This document shows positions 24,332 through 33,438 of a DNA stretch of 41,399 bases, one piece after another. Location of the stretch: NCBI GenBank assembly GCA_021287065.1, contig JAJTBE010000111.1:1-41399 (forward strand), written 5' to 3'. Source of the DNA: Bacillota bacterium (GTDB lineage Bacteria > Vulcanimicrobiota > JAJTBE01). Below the pieces are notes generated by a model that had not been told where the DNA came from, searched no databases, and was given only the letters and a program-made list of their open reading frames with translations. A program made the translations under genes and the position numbers. Position 1 is the first letter of the stretch. Every line of letters begins with the position of its first letter.

Positions 24332-26596
24332 CTATTTTGCAATTATATCAAGCAGTTGGACTGTTAATTCCTTGCCTCTGGGTCCAAGTTCGTCAGAAGG
24401 ACCCACACACGAGGGACATCCCTTGCTGCAACGGCATTCCACAAGAAGCCTTCTTGCCGCTGCAAGTAATTCGTCGTGCATATCATAAATTCGTTCTGAT
24501 AAACCGATTCCTCCCGGATAACTGTCATAAAGATAGACAGTAGGCTGCTCGGTAAAGGGTGATTTAACCTGAGCCACGGCATGTATATCTCTTGGATCAC
24601 ACATCAGATAAACAGGAGCGATATTTGCAAGGAGGTTTGCAATTCCCTGAATACCAGCCTGTATATCCGACGGGAGCAGATTTATCATCAAATCATTGGA
24701 AAGACTAATCCAGTAAGCTGATGAATGTAATTCCATCTCAGGTAGATTAACCTGCCCTGCGCCAATGTTTTCGTGGGTATGAAACTTTATTTTCTTAAAC
24801 ATGGTAACAAGGGCATTTACCTGAACTTCGCCAAGATGTTTTGATACATTAACATCAATTCTATTTTCCCTGTCCACGCCTAAAACTTTGATATTTACAG
24901 CAAGATTTGCATCTGTATAATAATCTACATCCACGGCTCTTACGAATGCTTTTTTTTCTTCGAAATCGAGTTTTTCAACCTGATACTGTCTGGTTTCATG
25001 TAGATAAATCGCTTCATCATGCAGCAGCATGGGAGCTGCAAACCTGTCAACTTCTCCGATTACCCTCGGTTGTTCAGTTATATCGATAATAACAAAATTT
25101 TCGTCGGCTGCGGATCGGAGTGAAATATCTTCTGCAGGGTAGTTATCGGCAGCCCAGTGCCATTTGCTTCCGGAATGATGAAGCAATTCCTCTCCCTCAA
25201 GATACTCCAGAACTTCATCCACCTGGGCAGAGCCAAACTGTTCGCCTTCTTCAAAGGGTATTTCAAAAGATGCGCATTTTATATGATTGACCAGTATATA
25301 GAGATTGTCAGGGTTAATCAGGGCTGATTCAACATTGCCCCCGAAGAAATAATCGGGATTGTTTATAAGAAACTGATCGAGAGCTGCGGAAGTTGCGATG
25401 ATAAATACGGCTGAGGTTCCCTTTCGTCTCCCTGCCCTGCCTGCCTGCTGCCAGGTTGAAGCCATGGTTCCGGGATAACCGCAGATAACGCATGCTTCCA
25501 GGCTTCCGATATCTATACCAAGTTCGAGGGCGTTGGTGCTTACCACTGCAAGAACTTCACCTTTGCGCAGACCTCTTTCGATCTCACGCCTCTGCTTCGG
25601 AAGAAAACCTCCCCGGTATCCCCTGATTTTGGATTCAGCTTCACCGAGCGATTTTCCGTAAGCTTCACGCAGATATGTGGTCAGAACTTCACATGCCAGT
25701 CTTGTTCTTGAAAAAACAATGGTCTGAATGTCATTTTTAATCAGTGATGTTGCAATCCGCTTAGCTTCAAGGAGAGAACTTTTCCTGATGCCAAGCTGCC
25801 AGTTTACCACAGGGGGATTGTAAAGAATAATGTTCTTCTCACCGGACGGAGCGCCGTTATTATTGACAAGCACCACATCTTCGCCGGTTATCCTTGATGC
25901 AAGTTCCGCCGGATTTTTAATCGTGGCAGAGCAGCATATAAACTGAGGCTTCGCCCCATAAAAGCTGCAAATGCGGCGCAGTCTTCTCACCACATTGGCA
26001 ACATGGCTTCCGAAAACACCCCTGTAATTGTGGATTTCATCAATCACTACATATTTGAGGTTTTCAAACAGTTTCATCCATTTGGTATGATGAGGCAGTA
26101 TGGCTGAATGGAGCATGTCGGGGTTTGTTACAACAATATGCCCTGCTTTTCTTATTGCCTGCCGGGCGGATCCCGGAGTATCTCCATCGTAAGTGAAAGT
26201 TTTAATATCAGCTTCAAGAACTTCCACAATTTCCTGAAGCTCCATCACCTGATCCTGAGAAAGGGCTTTTGTAGGAAACAGATACAGCGCCCGGGCTTCA
26301 GGGTCGGAAAGGATTTTGTCGATAACCGGAAGGTTATAGCAAAGAGTTTTTCCGGATGCAGTGGGAGTAACAATACAAACATGCTTCCCATTTTTTATGT
26401 TACTCCAGGCTGTGGCCTGATGGGAATACAGTTTTTCAACCCCTCTCTTCTTCAGAGCCTCTTCTATGCGGGGGTTGGCATTTTCAGGAAAATCCGCAAA
26501 AACCGGTTGGCGCGGAGAGATGACCCTCCACGCTTTCAGGTTTTCCATAAATGATTTATCCCGTTTGATAAATTCAAGAAACTGATCGAGATTCAT
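24332..26596 (-). CDS. DEAD/DEAH-box helicase with DUF1998 Zn-binding C-terminus (MrfA/YprA-Hrq1 type)
   Basis: The 754-residue product is an SF2 helicase. Motif I is TPTASGKT (77-84), motif II is DEIH (186-189), motif III CSAT follows, and motif VI is QQAGRAGRRKG. The C-terminal DUF1998 domain ends with CRCSKGCPSCVG, with four Cys at about 721, 723, 727 and 730 that bind zinc. This architecture is that of Bacillus MrfA (YprA), involved in repair of mitomycin-type DNA damage, and of RecQ-like Hrq1. The partner exonuclease MrfB is not next to it. It starts two bases after the upstream gene's stop, so translation is coupled. Confidence 0.94.
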   Translation of the reverse strand: MNLDQFLEFIKRDKSFMENLKAWRVISPRQPVFADFPENANPRIEEALKKRGVEKLYSHQATAWSNIKNGKHVCIVTPTASGKTLCYNLPVIDKILSDPEARALYLFPTKALSQDQVMELQEIVEVLEADIKTFTYDGDTPGSARQAIRKAGHIVVTNPDMLHSAILPHHTKWMKLFENLKYVVIDEIHNYRGVFGSHVANVVRRLRRICSFYGAKPQFICCSATIKNPAELASRITGEDVVLVNNNGAPSGEKNIILYNPPVVNWQLGIRKSSLLEAKRIATSLIKNDIQTIVFSRTRLACEVLTTYLREAYGKSLGEAESKIRGYRGGFLPKQRREIERGLRKGEVLAVVSTNALELGIDIGSLEACVICGYPGTMASTWQQAGRAGRRKGTSAVFIIATSAALDQFLINNPDYFFGGNVESALINPDNLYILVNHIKCASFEIPFEEGEQFGSAQVDEVLEYLEGEELLHHSGSKWHWAADNYPAEDISLRSAADENFVIIDITEQPRVIGEVDRFAAPMLLHDEAIYLHETRQYQVEKLDFEEKKAFVRAVDVDYYTDANLAVNIKVLGVDRENRIDVNVSKHLGEVQVNALVTMFKKIKFHTHENIGAGQVNLPEMELHSSAYWISLSNDLMINLLPSDIQAGIQGIANLLANIAPVYLMCDPRDIHAVAQVKSPFTEQPTVYLYDSYPGGIGLSERIYDMHDELLAAARRLLVECRCSKGCPSCVGPSDELGPRGKELTVQLLDIIAK

Positions 26597-26598
26597 AA

Positions 26599-27693
26599 CT
26601 ACCTTGTTTTAATAACCACCGGATTAGAAACGGGACCGGCACCTTTGGTGCCAAGTTCCTGAACGGTGTATTCATATGATTTTCCGGGTTCAGCAGTATT
26701 GTCGGTGAATGAAAATACCGAACTTGCCGGGTAGCCGTAGGGTGTGCTCATAAAATCGAACTTTTTCGCTTCTCCCTCAGGCTTTCCGTTTGCGCCGACA
26801 ACAGTTCTCTGAATCACATAAAAAGCAATCTTATCATTATCTGTTTCCCTTGTCCAGTGAAGGACATTGTTGGGAGTTACGCAGTCTTTTCCAATAAGGA
26901 TATTCTTTACAGCAGCTATTTCAGTAGGTTTGCCGGGGAGATCTTTCCCCGACCCCGGTTTATTTTCACCTGATTTTGCAGGAGCAAGAATAATTACTAC
27001 TCCATCTTTCTGCTCACCGGTTTTCAGTTTTAACATTATTCCGGGCAGACGGACAGGTGAATTTTCCAGTCCGGGAATTTTTGCCGGAGGGTTTTTTGAT
27101 GACATTTCATAACCGATTTTGTTAGCCATAAGCAGATAGTTGCCTTTGTCAACAAGAAGTGTAAAACTTCCGTCCTGAGCTGACTCTACAAATGAAGGAG
27201 TAATTGATGAAGGATCCATATCATCCCCGTCGCCTTCAGGAGAATCCCCATCGTCATCATCGGCACCTATTGAAGGCACCGGAGCTGCGAGAACATATGC
27301 ACCCTGAATGGGGTTGCCTGATTCGTCAACGACTTTTCCCCTGATATACGAATTGAACTTTTTAAGTTGAATATTCAGGTTTTCCTTATACTCTTTATCC
27401 CCGATTGTTACTTTGACGGGTTTTACCGGGGCATATCCCTCTTTTGAAGCACTTATCGCCCATTCGCCTTTTGCAAGGCCCAGGGCATAGTTTCCGTTGG
27501 ATGCGTTCATTGCCATCGCAACACCGTTTTCTCCAATGGCTGTAACTTTAACACCTGCAATCGGTTTGCCCTCAAATGTAACCTGACCGCTGGCATAGCC
27601 TGATCCGCCTACAGGAAAATGTCCCTGAGCAAAAACTGTGGAAAAACAAGCAACAACAAACAAAACCAGAAAAATTTTAACTCCGGATTTCAT
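26599..27693 (-). CDS. Secreted protein with carboxypeptidase-regulatory-like (Ig-type) domains
   Basis: The ATG at 27693 has GGGGAGG six bases upstream and is preferred over the TTG two codons earlier. A signal peptide covers about the first 23 residues (KIFLVLFVVACFSTVFA). Two CarboxypepD_reg-like beta-sandwich domains follow (GQVTFEGKPIAGVKVTAI and GKVVDESGNPIQGAYVLA). The second is interrupted by an acidic insert DDDDGDSPEGDGDDMD (about 140-155) that could bind calcium. The C-terminal part looks like a fibronectin III domain (HWTRETDNDKIAFYVIQR, YEYTVQELG). It is probably a surface or periplasmic adhesion or scaffold protein. It is the fourth gene in its unit. Confidence 0.88.
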   Translation of the reverse strand: MKSGVKIFLVLFVVACFSTVFAQGHFPVGGSGYASGQVTFEGKPIAGVKVTAIGENGVAMAMNASNGNYALGLAKGEWAISASKEGYAPVKPVKVTIGDKEYKENLNIQLKKFNSYIRGKVVDESGNPIQGAYVLAAPVPSIGADDDDGDSPEGDGDDMDPSSITPSFVESAQDGSFTLLVDKGNYLLMANKIGYEMSSKNPPAKIPGLENSPVRLPGIMLKLKTGEQKDGVVIILAPAKSGENKPGSGKDLPGKPTEIAAVKNILIGKDCVTPNNVLHWTRETDNDKIAFYVIQRTVVGANGKPEGEAKKFDFMSTPYGYPASSVFSFTDNTAEPGKSYEYTVQELGTKGAGPVSNPVVIKTR

Positions 27694-27705
27694 AAACAAC
27701 CTCCC

Positions 27706-29208
27706 CTAAAGAATCGCTGAAAAATTATCTCCGAGAGAGAAAACATCTTCGTATGTATCTCTCTTTTTTAGAATCAATGGTTCGTAATTTTCATTAACCA
27801 GAATTCTGGCAGGTCTTGGAGTGGCATTGGCATTTGCTGCCATAAATGATGAAGTGTAAGCGCCGGTATCATGGGCAACCAGCACCTCTCCCCTCTTTGG
27901 TTTCCTCTGGAGTTTGATTTTGTATCTTTCTATCATATCACCTGAGAAGCAGAGATTTCCGCCGATGAATGCTTCGTATGGCTCTTCATCTTTATCATTA
28001 TAATCATCAACAATTTCCCAGTTTCTGATATCAGGATCAATCATAGAACTGCAATTGCTGGTAACACCCATTTCAACGGTTATCAGATTATGGTATTTTG
28101 CAATTGTTCTTGTGTGAGCAACTTTGCATAGAGTTACGCCTGCATCTTCCACTACACTGCGGCCCGGTTCAATAACCAGTGTGGGAGTTCCTATTTTTTC
28201 AAGAGCTACAATAACAGGCATCTGAGTTCCATTTACCCTTACATTGCCATCAAGTATAGCTTCGAGCATTTTATGTTTTGGCAGTGCTGAATAATATTTT
28301 TCGCCTTTCCACTCTGAACCTGACACTTTTCCTTTAGTATCAACCTCAAAACCGCCCGGATGGTTCCCCCACGAATAAACATCCATAGGTTTGCCTTCCT
28401 GAGAAAGCTGCAGTCCGTTTCTTACTCTTGAAGTAAAATCTTTCCAGGTATCCTTACCGATATAGGAAACGGGGAAGCCTCCCCCAATATTGATAACCCG
28501 GCATTCCTTACCTGTATCTTCAAGAAGTCTGCCCATTTCAATCATTTTACCGAGAACGGCGAGATAAGGAGCCGAATCTGTTATCTGAGAACCAATATGG
28601 GTGTGAAAGCCACAGAAATCGACATTTGGATAACGCTCAAGACCCTTGATGAATTCAGGCACATCTTCAACAGGGGCGCCGAACTTTGTCCAGAGGCCCG
28701 CAGTAAATATTGAAGCGGCGGTTACATCCCCAAGTTCATATCCGCTGATCCGCAGTATAATTTTTGGCGTAATGCCCACGCTGGTTCCAAGGGCGGCTAC
28801 AAGTTCAAATTCTTCGAAAGAATCTGCAACAATCATCATACCCTGTCTGATGGCATCCCTGATGAGGTTGTCTTCCTTACAGTTGCCATTGAGATCAATA
28901 TCGGCAGGCAGAATTCCCGTATCGAGAGCGCAGCGGGTTTCAAAAGCTGAAGCGGCGTCTATACCGATTCCTTCTTCTTTCATTATTTTGAGAATATGGT
29001 GGTGGGGATTGGCTTTTGCTGCAAATTTAACCTGTGAATTCGGGTATTTTTTCTTAAAGACTTTTTTGAACGCTTTCAGATTTTCCCTGATTTTCGGGGC
29101 GAAGATCAGATGAAGGGGAAGCCCGAAATGCCCTTCCCAGTAGGTAAGAGGATGCCCCATTATATAAAGTTCGTTACTGATAGTTGTAAACATTGGCTGC
29201 ACAAACAT
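27706..29208 (-). CDS. Diaminopimelate decarboxylase-like PLP enzyme (fold type III)
   Basis: I start at the ATG at 29208 (500 residues; AAGGAG is 14 bases upstream, a long spacing); the open frame begins with a TTG at 29253. The PLP Lys is in FAAKANPHHH (about 65). GFHTHIGSQ, INIGGGFPVSYIG, VIEPGRS, CFSGD (Cys about 420) and DTGAYTSS follow in the order found in diaminopimelate/ornithine/arginine decarboxylases. CxSGD and the HIGSQ form fit diaminopimelate decarboxylase, the last step of lysine synthesis. About 50 extra residues lie between GGGF and EPGR, and the total exceeds the usual 415-420. Carboxynorspermidine or arginine decarboxylase activity cannot be excluded. Confidence 0.88.
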   Translation of the reverse strand: MFVQPMFTTISNELYIMGHPLTYWEGHFGLPLHLIFAPKIRENLKAFKKVFKKKYPNSQVKFAAKANPHHHILKIMKEEGIGIDAASAFETRCALDTGILPADIDLNGNCKEDNLIRDAIRQGMMIVADSFEEFELVAALGTSVGITPKIILRISGYELGDVTAASIFTAGLWTKFGAPVEDVPEFIKGLERYPNVDFCGFHTHIGSQITDSAPYLAVLGKMIEMGRLLEDTGKECRVINIGGGFPVSYIGKDTWKDFTSRVRNGLQLSQEGKPMDVYSWGNHPGGFEVDTKGKVSGSEWKGEKYYSALPKHKMLEAILDGNVRVNGTQMPVIVALEKIGTPTLVIEPGRSVVEDAGVTLCKVAHTRTIAKYHNLITVEMGVTSNCSSMIDPDIRNWEIVDDYNDKDEEPYEAFIGGNLCFSGDMIERYKIKLQRKPKRGEVLVAHDTGAYTSSFMAANANATPRPARILVNENYEPLILKKRDTYEDVFSLGDNFSAIL

Positions 29209-29274
29209 GATCTCTGTACAAGCTCCTTTCAAACACGAAAACTTGATATCCAATCGGTTGCCGGAGTATCCCGG

Positions 29275-29667
29275 TTATTTTCCGGATTTGCCGGTATCAT
29301 CAGCTTCGGCATCTTTTATTGCTTTTGAAATATCACCGATCAGATCAGGCATAGATTCAAAAATATACTCAAGACTGCTTTTCTTTCCTACATTTAAAAG
29401 CTGGACTTCCGTTCCGTTTATCACGAGAAAACCCGCAGGCTGCACCGAAATACCGCCTCCACCTGCAGAACAGGAAGGCATGGGTTTGCCTGAATCGCAT
29501 TCCCCTCCGCTACCGGCGCCAAAGCCCATTGTAACTTTAATCAGAGGGATTATAACAAGATCCCCTACGGTGAACCTTTCACCGATGACGGTTTGAGTTT
29601 TCGCTATATTACCGAATGTATCGGATAAAAATCTGGCAATATTTTCGCCTGTTTCAGACTTTTTCAT
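29275..29667 (-). CDS. GerW/YtfJ-family protein
   Basis: The 130-residue product starts at ATG after GAGG. It shows the family pattern VIGERFTVGDLVIIPLIKVTMGFGAG, a Gly/Ser-rich loop with two Cys (GECDSG, PSCSAG), and GGGISVQPAGFLVINGTEVQLL. In Bacillus the homologue is the spore protein GerW, but the family is also found in many non-sporulating bacteria. No spore gene is visible nearby. It lies between the toroid-like protein and the decarboxylase in the same unit. The biochemical role is unknown. Confidence 0.92.
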   Translation of the reverse strand: MKKSETGENIARFLSDTFGNIAKTQTVIGERFTVGDLVIIPLIKVTMGFGAGSGGECDSGKPMPSCSAGGGGISVQPAGFLVINGTEVQLLNVGKKSSLEYIFESMPDLIGDISKAIKDAEADDTGKSGK

Positions 29668-29711
29668 ATATCCTCGGAAAAAAATATCTACAATCCGGAA
29701 TTACTCCGGAA

Positions 29712-30779
29712 TCACTGACGGAGTTTGTCGGCTAAACTGCCTGACAGAAGGTTTAACCTGCTGAGATGGATAATGCCATAAACCACATCATACCATTCGA
29801 GGCTTAAAAAGATCGAAGGCTTGCCTGTTTCCCCCATTTTTTCAAGAAGAGGAAATAAATCAGCTTTTGCTCCTTTTTCCCATTTCCCGTCACCAGCAGG
29901 GTTAATGGTTTTACTATTGCTGAATATGTTTCGTTCAACGGGAAGGAGTCCGTTTTCATCAATCTTCGAATCTATCAATTCCACTGCCTCTATAATCGCC
30001 GACACAGGAAGCGGTTTCTGAAGAGCCAGGGCAAACCTCACACAGAAACGGAGGCCCCGCAGAATATCATAATCATAGAACCGGGGAAATACCAGTTTAA
30101 GAAAATCGGGGTTGGCGGGCACCATGCCCTTCCGTATGGATTTATATAGTTTTCTTCTGATTAGGTACTGGTTTCCCCTTTCAAGAAAAACAATTTCTTC
30201 ATCAGAAAGTTTTCTCTTCAGTCCCAGAAGAACTGCTTCAAGGGGAGGCAGTGAAGATAAAAAAGAACCTGACTGGCTGCTTTTAGTGTAACCCTGTTCA
30301 TCACAGTTGAGGGAACCATCGGGAAGCTGATACCGGATGAACCATTTGACAGCATCAGGGAAATCTTTTTCTGCATTCCGTCCTGCTGCACTGAAAATTT
30401 TAAAGATACTTCCGTATGCACAATGGCAAAGCAAATCACGATAAGGATCACATCCATCAGGCAATTCATCTTCAGTTAGTGGGAAATAATCAGGATATTG
30501 ATTTTTCACCTGAGCCGCCATAATATCCAATGCAGATCCGGGGATCCTGTCCGCCTGATTCATTTCCATAAGCAGCAGCATTTTCCACCAGGGAGAATTC
30601 CACTTGGGCCAGTAGGGATCTCTCCGGATACTGTTTTCGGAAGATTTGCTTTTCAGATCTTCCGCCAGACTATCCACTGCACCTTTATCTGAAAACTTCA
30701 GAAATTTGCCTGCCCGTGATGCTCTTTCCTCATTTTTTTCGATTATCTCCAAAAGCCGGGATAAAGTTGTTTCCGCCAT
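29712..30779 (-). CDS. Alpha/alpha-toroid (prenyltransferase/squalene-cyclase-like) hypothetical protein
   Basis: The 355-residue product starts at ATG after GGAGG. It has repeated helix pairs with motifs typical of terpenoid-cyclase-like toroids: YWPKWNSPWWKMLLLMEM, FIRYQLPDGSLNCDEQG, ERGNQYLIRRKLY, KLVFPRFYDYDILRGLRF and SLEWYDVVYGIIHL. It lacks a DXDD motif, so a cyclase is not indicated. There is no signal peptide. It is the first gene of the six-gene leftward unit. The function is unknown. Confidence 0.82.
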   Translation of the reverse strand: MAETTLSRLLEIIEKNEERASRAGKFLKFSDKGAVDSLAEDLKSKSSENSIRRDPYWPKWNSPWWKMLLLMEMNQADRIPGSALDIMAAQVKNQYPDYFPLTEDELPDGCDPYRDLLCHCAYGSIFKIFSAAGRNAEKDFPDAVKWFIRYQLPDGSLNCDEQGYTKSSQSGSFLSSLPPLEAVLLGLKRKLSDEEIVFLERGNQYLIRRKLYKSIRKGMVPANPDFLKLVFPRFYDYDILRGLRFCVRFALALQKPLPVSAIIEAVELIDSKIDENGLLPVERNIFSNSKTINPAGDGKWEKGAKADLFPLLEKMGETGKPSIFLSLEWYDVVYGIIHLSRLNLLSGSLADKLRQ

Positions 30780-30912
30780 TTATCCTCCGAAATGTCTCAG
30801 TTATAAATCTAATTCTCCCAAATGAAACCTATTCCTATCAAAATTTTGTTATAAAGGGGAATAATAATGAATATAGAAGTTTCTAAAAAACACCCATAAA
30901 ACGGAGGTTATT

Positions 30913-31941
30913 ATGAAGCGCGCTTGCCTATTGGTTTCCATTCTTGTTTTTATAGCAATGGCAACCATCCAGGTTTTTGCTTCCAACTCAGGTCTTTTAA
31001 TAGGTTTACGGAGAGATGCTCCTGAAAAAACCGTTGGAGCTGCGAGCAAATATGAGTTAGGTCCGTCATATCTTTACAGAACGCTATGGATTTACCCATC
31101 AGGTGAAACTTACAAAGCACTTGAGATGAAAAATATTATTCTTCCCAGAGACAGAGGATTCTGGGAAGTGGGAACCATAACTCCTTCACAGAAAGAATGG
31201 AGCGAAGATCAGGTTTATGCAGTTCCCTTCGGAAAAAAACCGACTGCGAAACTTACGGTCAATCCTGAAAACACAAATGGAAATATAAGCGTATGCATTC
31301 TTTTTGTGGGAAACAACTACATAGGCATATCAGGAGAAACAGGCGGTTACACAAAAGGAGCCGCACACCCCTGGGCAGGCAATTTTCTCAATACGCTCAG
31401 TGTTGACAATGTTAAGAAAAAAGTGGAAATACAGGATGCATTGGGCACAAACGCACTGACTGCCTTAAAAAAGAGCGCTGCGGAATACAGGCAGAACCAC
31501 CCGGATGAAAAAGAGAAGCTTTATGAAGAAGCTCAGGATTCATCGTGGGCGCTGATAAGAAGAAACGGATCGTGGGTAGTAAGAGGTTTTCTCGACTACA
31601 GCTACGAAGTCTTCCGCGGACATTACGCACATTTTGATGTACCTGTGAGAATACCAAGGGAACTTGTATCCCACGACGAACTGGTTATCCCCTGGAACTC
31701 AATAAGAAAAGCAATTCCTGACGCAATAGACGCCTGCTCTTCTCCTTCAGGAGATATGCTGGCGGTTGTTACTTCCAACAGGATTCTGGTATTCAGAAAA
31801 GACGGAAAAGTGGATTTCAAAAAGCCGTCTTTTAGCAGATCATTGTGGAATGAATCACCGGTCATGATTCAATGGGCTGCAGATTCTTACACTAAAAAGT
31901 GGACTCAGGATATTAAACAAATGGGAGGCAAAGAGATTTAA
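30913..31941 (+). CDS. Exported hypothetical protein, 342 residues
   Basis: The gene starts at ATG after ACGGAGG. A signal peptide covers about the first 24 residues (LLVSILVFIAMATIQVFA). The mature part is beta-rich with many aromatic residues. An N-terminal half contains GFWEVGTI, AVPFG and FVGNNYIGISGETGGYTKGAAHPW. A C-terminal half resembles a beta-propeller blade (SSPSGDMLAVVTSNRILVFR, SPVMIQWAAD). No catalytic motif is recognised. Its stop is six bases before the ATG of the DNA methylase gene, so the two are probably translated from one message. Confidence 0.82.
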   Translation: MKRACLLVSILVFIAMATIQVFASNSGLLIGLRRDAPEKTVGAASKYELGPSYLYRTLWIYPSGETYKALEMKNIILPRDRGFWEVGTITPSQKEWSEDQVYAVPFGKKPTAKLTVNPENTNGNISVCILFVGNNYIGISGETGGYTKGAAHPWAGNFLNTLSVDNVKKKVEIQDALGTNALTALKKSAAEYRQNHPDEKEKLYEEAQDSSWALIRRNGSWVVRGFLDYSYEVFRGHYAHFDVPVRIPRELVSHDELVIPWNSIRKAIPDAIDACSSPSGDMLAVVTSNRILVFRKDGKVDFKKPSFSRSLWNESPVMIQWAADSYTKKWTQDIKQMGGKEI

Positions 31942-31947
31942 CCCGTG

Positions 31948-33369
31948 ATGACAGCAACAGACAATCAGAAAATGCACAAGCAGTATTTTACCCCACGGGG
32001 AATTGCCAGCTTTATGCTTAGGTTTGTTTCCATTCTGGAACCGGGACTCCTGACTGAAGATTCCAAACTAATGGATCCGTCAGCGGGAGAGGGTATTTTT
32101 TTATCGGAAGCGACAGCTCAGAATATTGTAAAAAAAGAGAATTGCTTCGCCGTAGAAAAAGATATTTCGCTGAATGACCACTGGGACATGAACGGCTACT
32201 ACGGCGTTCCCCGGAAAAATGTAATTTTCGCAGATACGCTGAAGCTCAATGTGGGTGAAAGTTTTAAACTTGTCGTCGGCAATCCCCCTTTTGGGCTAAT
32301 CAAAGCCGATGAACAGGAAAAGATGAAAATAAGCCGTTATTCGATTTTTAATGATTATACATCACAGCCAGGAAAGAGAAAGCTGCCCTCGTCGTTTCCT
32401 ATGGAAGTTCTGTTTCTCGAAAAGTTTCTTGCTTTGTGTCTTCCCGGCGGAATGATCGCTATTGTCCTTCCCCATGGCATTTTTTCAAACAGCGGAATGG
32501 AATATATCAGAAAATGGCTTGCACAAAGATGCAGTATCAGAGCCATAGTTGAGCTTCATGGAAGATTTTTCAGAAGCGCAGGAGCTTCTGCCAGAACCAC
32601 TCTTCTGTTTGCGGTAAAAAATCCCAAAGACGAAAATCCGTCACCTGAGAAAAAAACAATCTTTGCTGTGGCCGAAAACATTTCACCTGAAGGCAGCGAG
32701 CCTGATGATCTCCAGCACATCGCAGAGCTTTTCTCTAATAATCCTAATCCCGGCGAAATACCTGAAGCAGACAGAATCGCCCTGAAAATACAGGAAAAGA
32801 ATATCGATGAAATCGGAACCCTGCGCTGGGATCCTTCGTATTTTGATCCTTTTTATGATAAATTTTATGAAGAGTTAAACTCAAAGGGTAAAGCTGTCAA
32901 ACTGAAGGATCTGCTAATTCCTGACGGGATAATCACAGGCTACAAAGGCGTTCAGAAATACGCAACATCAAAAAAACGGGTGCGCTACATTACATCAAAA
33001 CAGATAACCGACGAAGGTATTGATTTATCCAAAGATAATCTCTTTGTGGATAAGGATAGTCCGGGAAATCCGGAGAGATCAAGAATACGGGAAGGCGATA
33101 TTCTTCTTGTAAGATCAGGAGACGGCTGCATCGGAAGAGCTATACTTGCTACCCCGGAAATTTACGGGGATAATATCCGTTCTGAAATCTACATACTGAG
33201 GACCGACAAAGACAAAGCTTCACCTGAAAAAATAGTGGAGTTTCTGAAAACCCAGACTGTCCCCTACAACAAGAGAATGGTTCACTTTCAGATTAGAAAG
33301 CTCCTTTCGGGAGTTGGAACACCCAACCTCAACAAGGAAGAAATTGGTTCCATACTGATACCGCTATAA
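31948..33369 (+). CDS. N6-adenine DNA methyltransferase fused to a type I-like target-recognition domain
   Basis: The gene starts at ATG 31948 (a GTG lies one codon earlier; the ribosome site is weak). Residues 14-120 hold the AdoMet and catalytic motifs: DPSAGEG (about 43-49) and NPPF (about 112-115), in the order of gamma-class N6-adenine methylases such as HsdM. From about 270 the protein resembles an HsdS target-recognition half (KLKDLLIPDGIITGYKG, REGDILLVRSGDGCIGRA, LNKEEIGSILIPL). No nuclease or helicase domain and no HsdR gene is present. At 473 residues it is a solitary methylase or a modified-phage-defence component. It is co-oriented with an exported protein. Confidence 0.9.
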   Translation: MTATDNQKMHKQYFTPRGIASFMLRFVSILEPGLLTEDSKLMDPSAGEGIFLSEATAQNIVKKENCFAVEKDISLNDHWDMNGYYGVPRKNVIFADTLKLNVGESFKLVVGNPPFGLIKADEQEKMKISRYSIFNDYTSQPGKRKLPSSFPMEVLFLEKFLALCLPGGMIAIVLPHGIFSNSGMEYIRKWLAQRCSIRAIVELHGRFFRSAGASARTTLLFAVKNPKDENPSPEKKTIFAVAENISPEGSEPDDLQHIAELFSNNPNPGEIPEADRIALKIQEKNIDEIGTLRWDPSYFDPFYDKFYEELNSKGKAVKLKDLLIPDGIITGYKGVQKYATSKKRVRYITSKQITDEGIDLSKDNLFVDKDSPGNPERSRIREGDILLVRSGDGCIGRAILATPEIYGDNIRSEIYILRTDKDKASPEKIVEFLKTQTVPYNKRMVHFQIRKLLSGVGTPNLNKEEIGSILIPL

Positions 33370-33394
33370 ATATTAATCATAAAATCAGACATAA

Positions 33395-33435
33395 AAAAAC
33401 AGGGGCTATATCGTAAAAAGCCCCTGTTTTTATTA
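33395..33435. terminator. Bidirectional intrinsic terminator between the methylase and saccharopine dehydrogenase genes
   Basis: AAAAACAGGGGC and GCCCCTGTTTTT form a 12-pair perfect stem around a 14-base loop, with A-run and T-run flanks that serve both convergent genes. Confidence 0.88.
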
Positions 33436-33438
33436 TTA

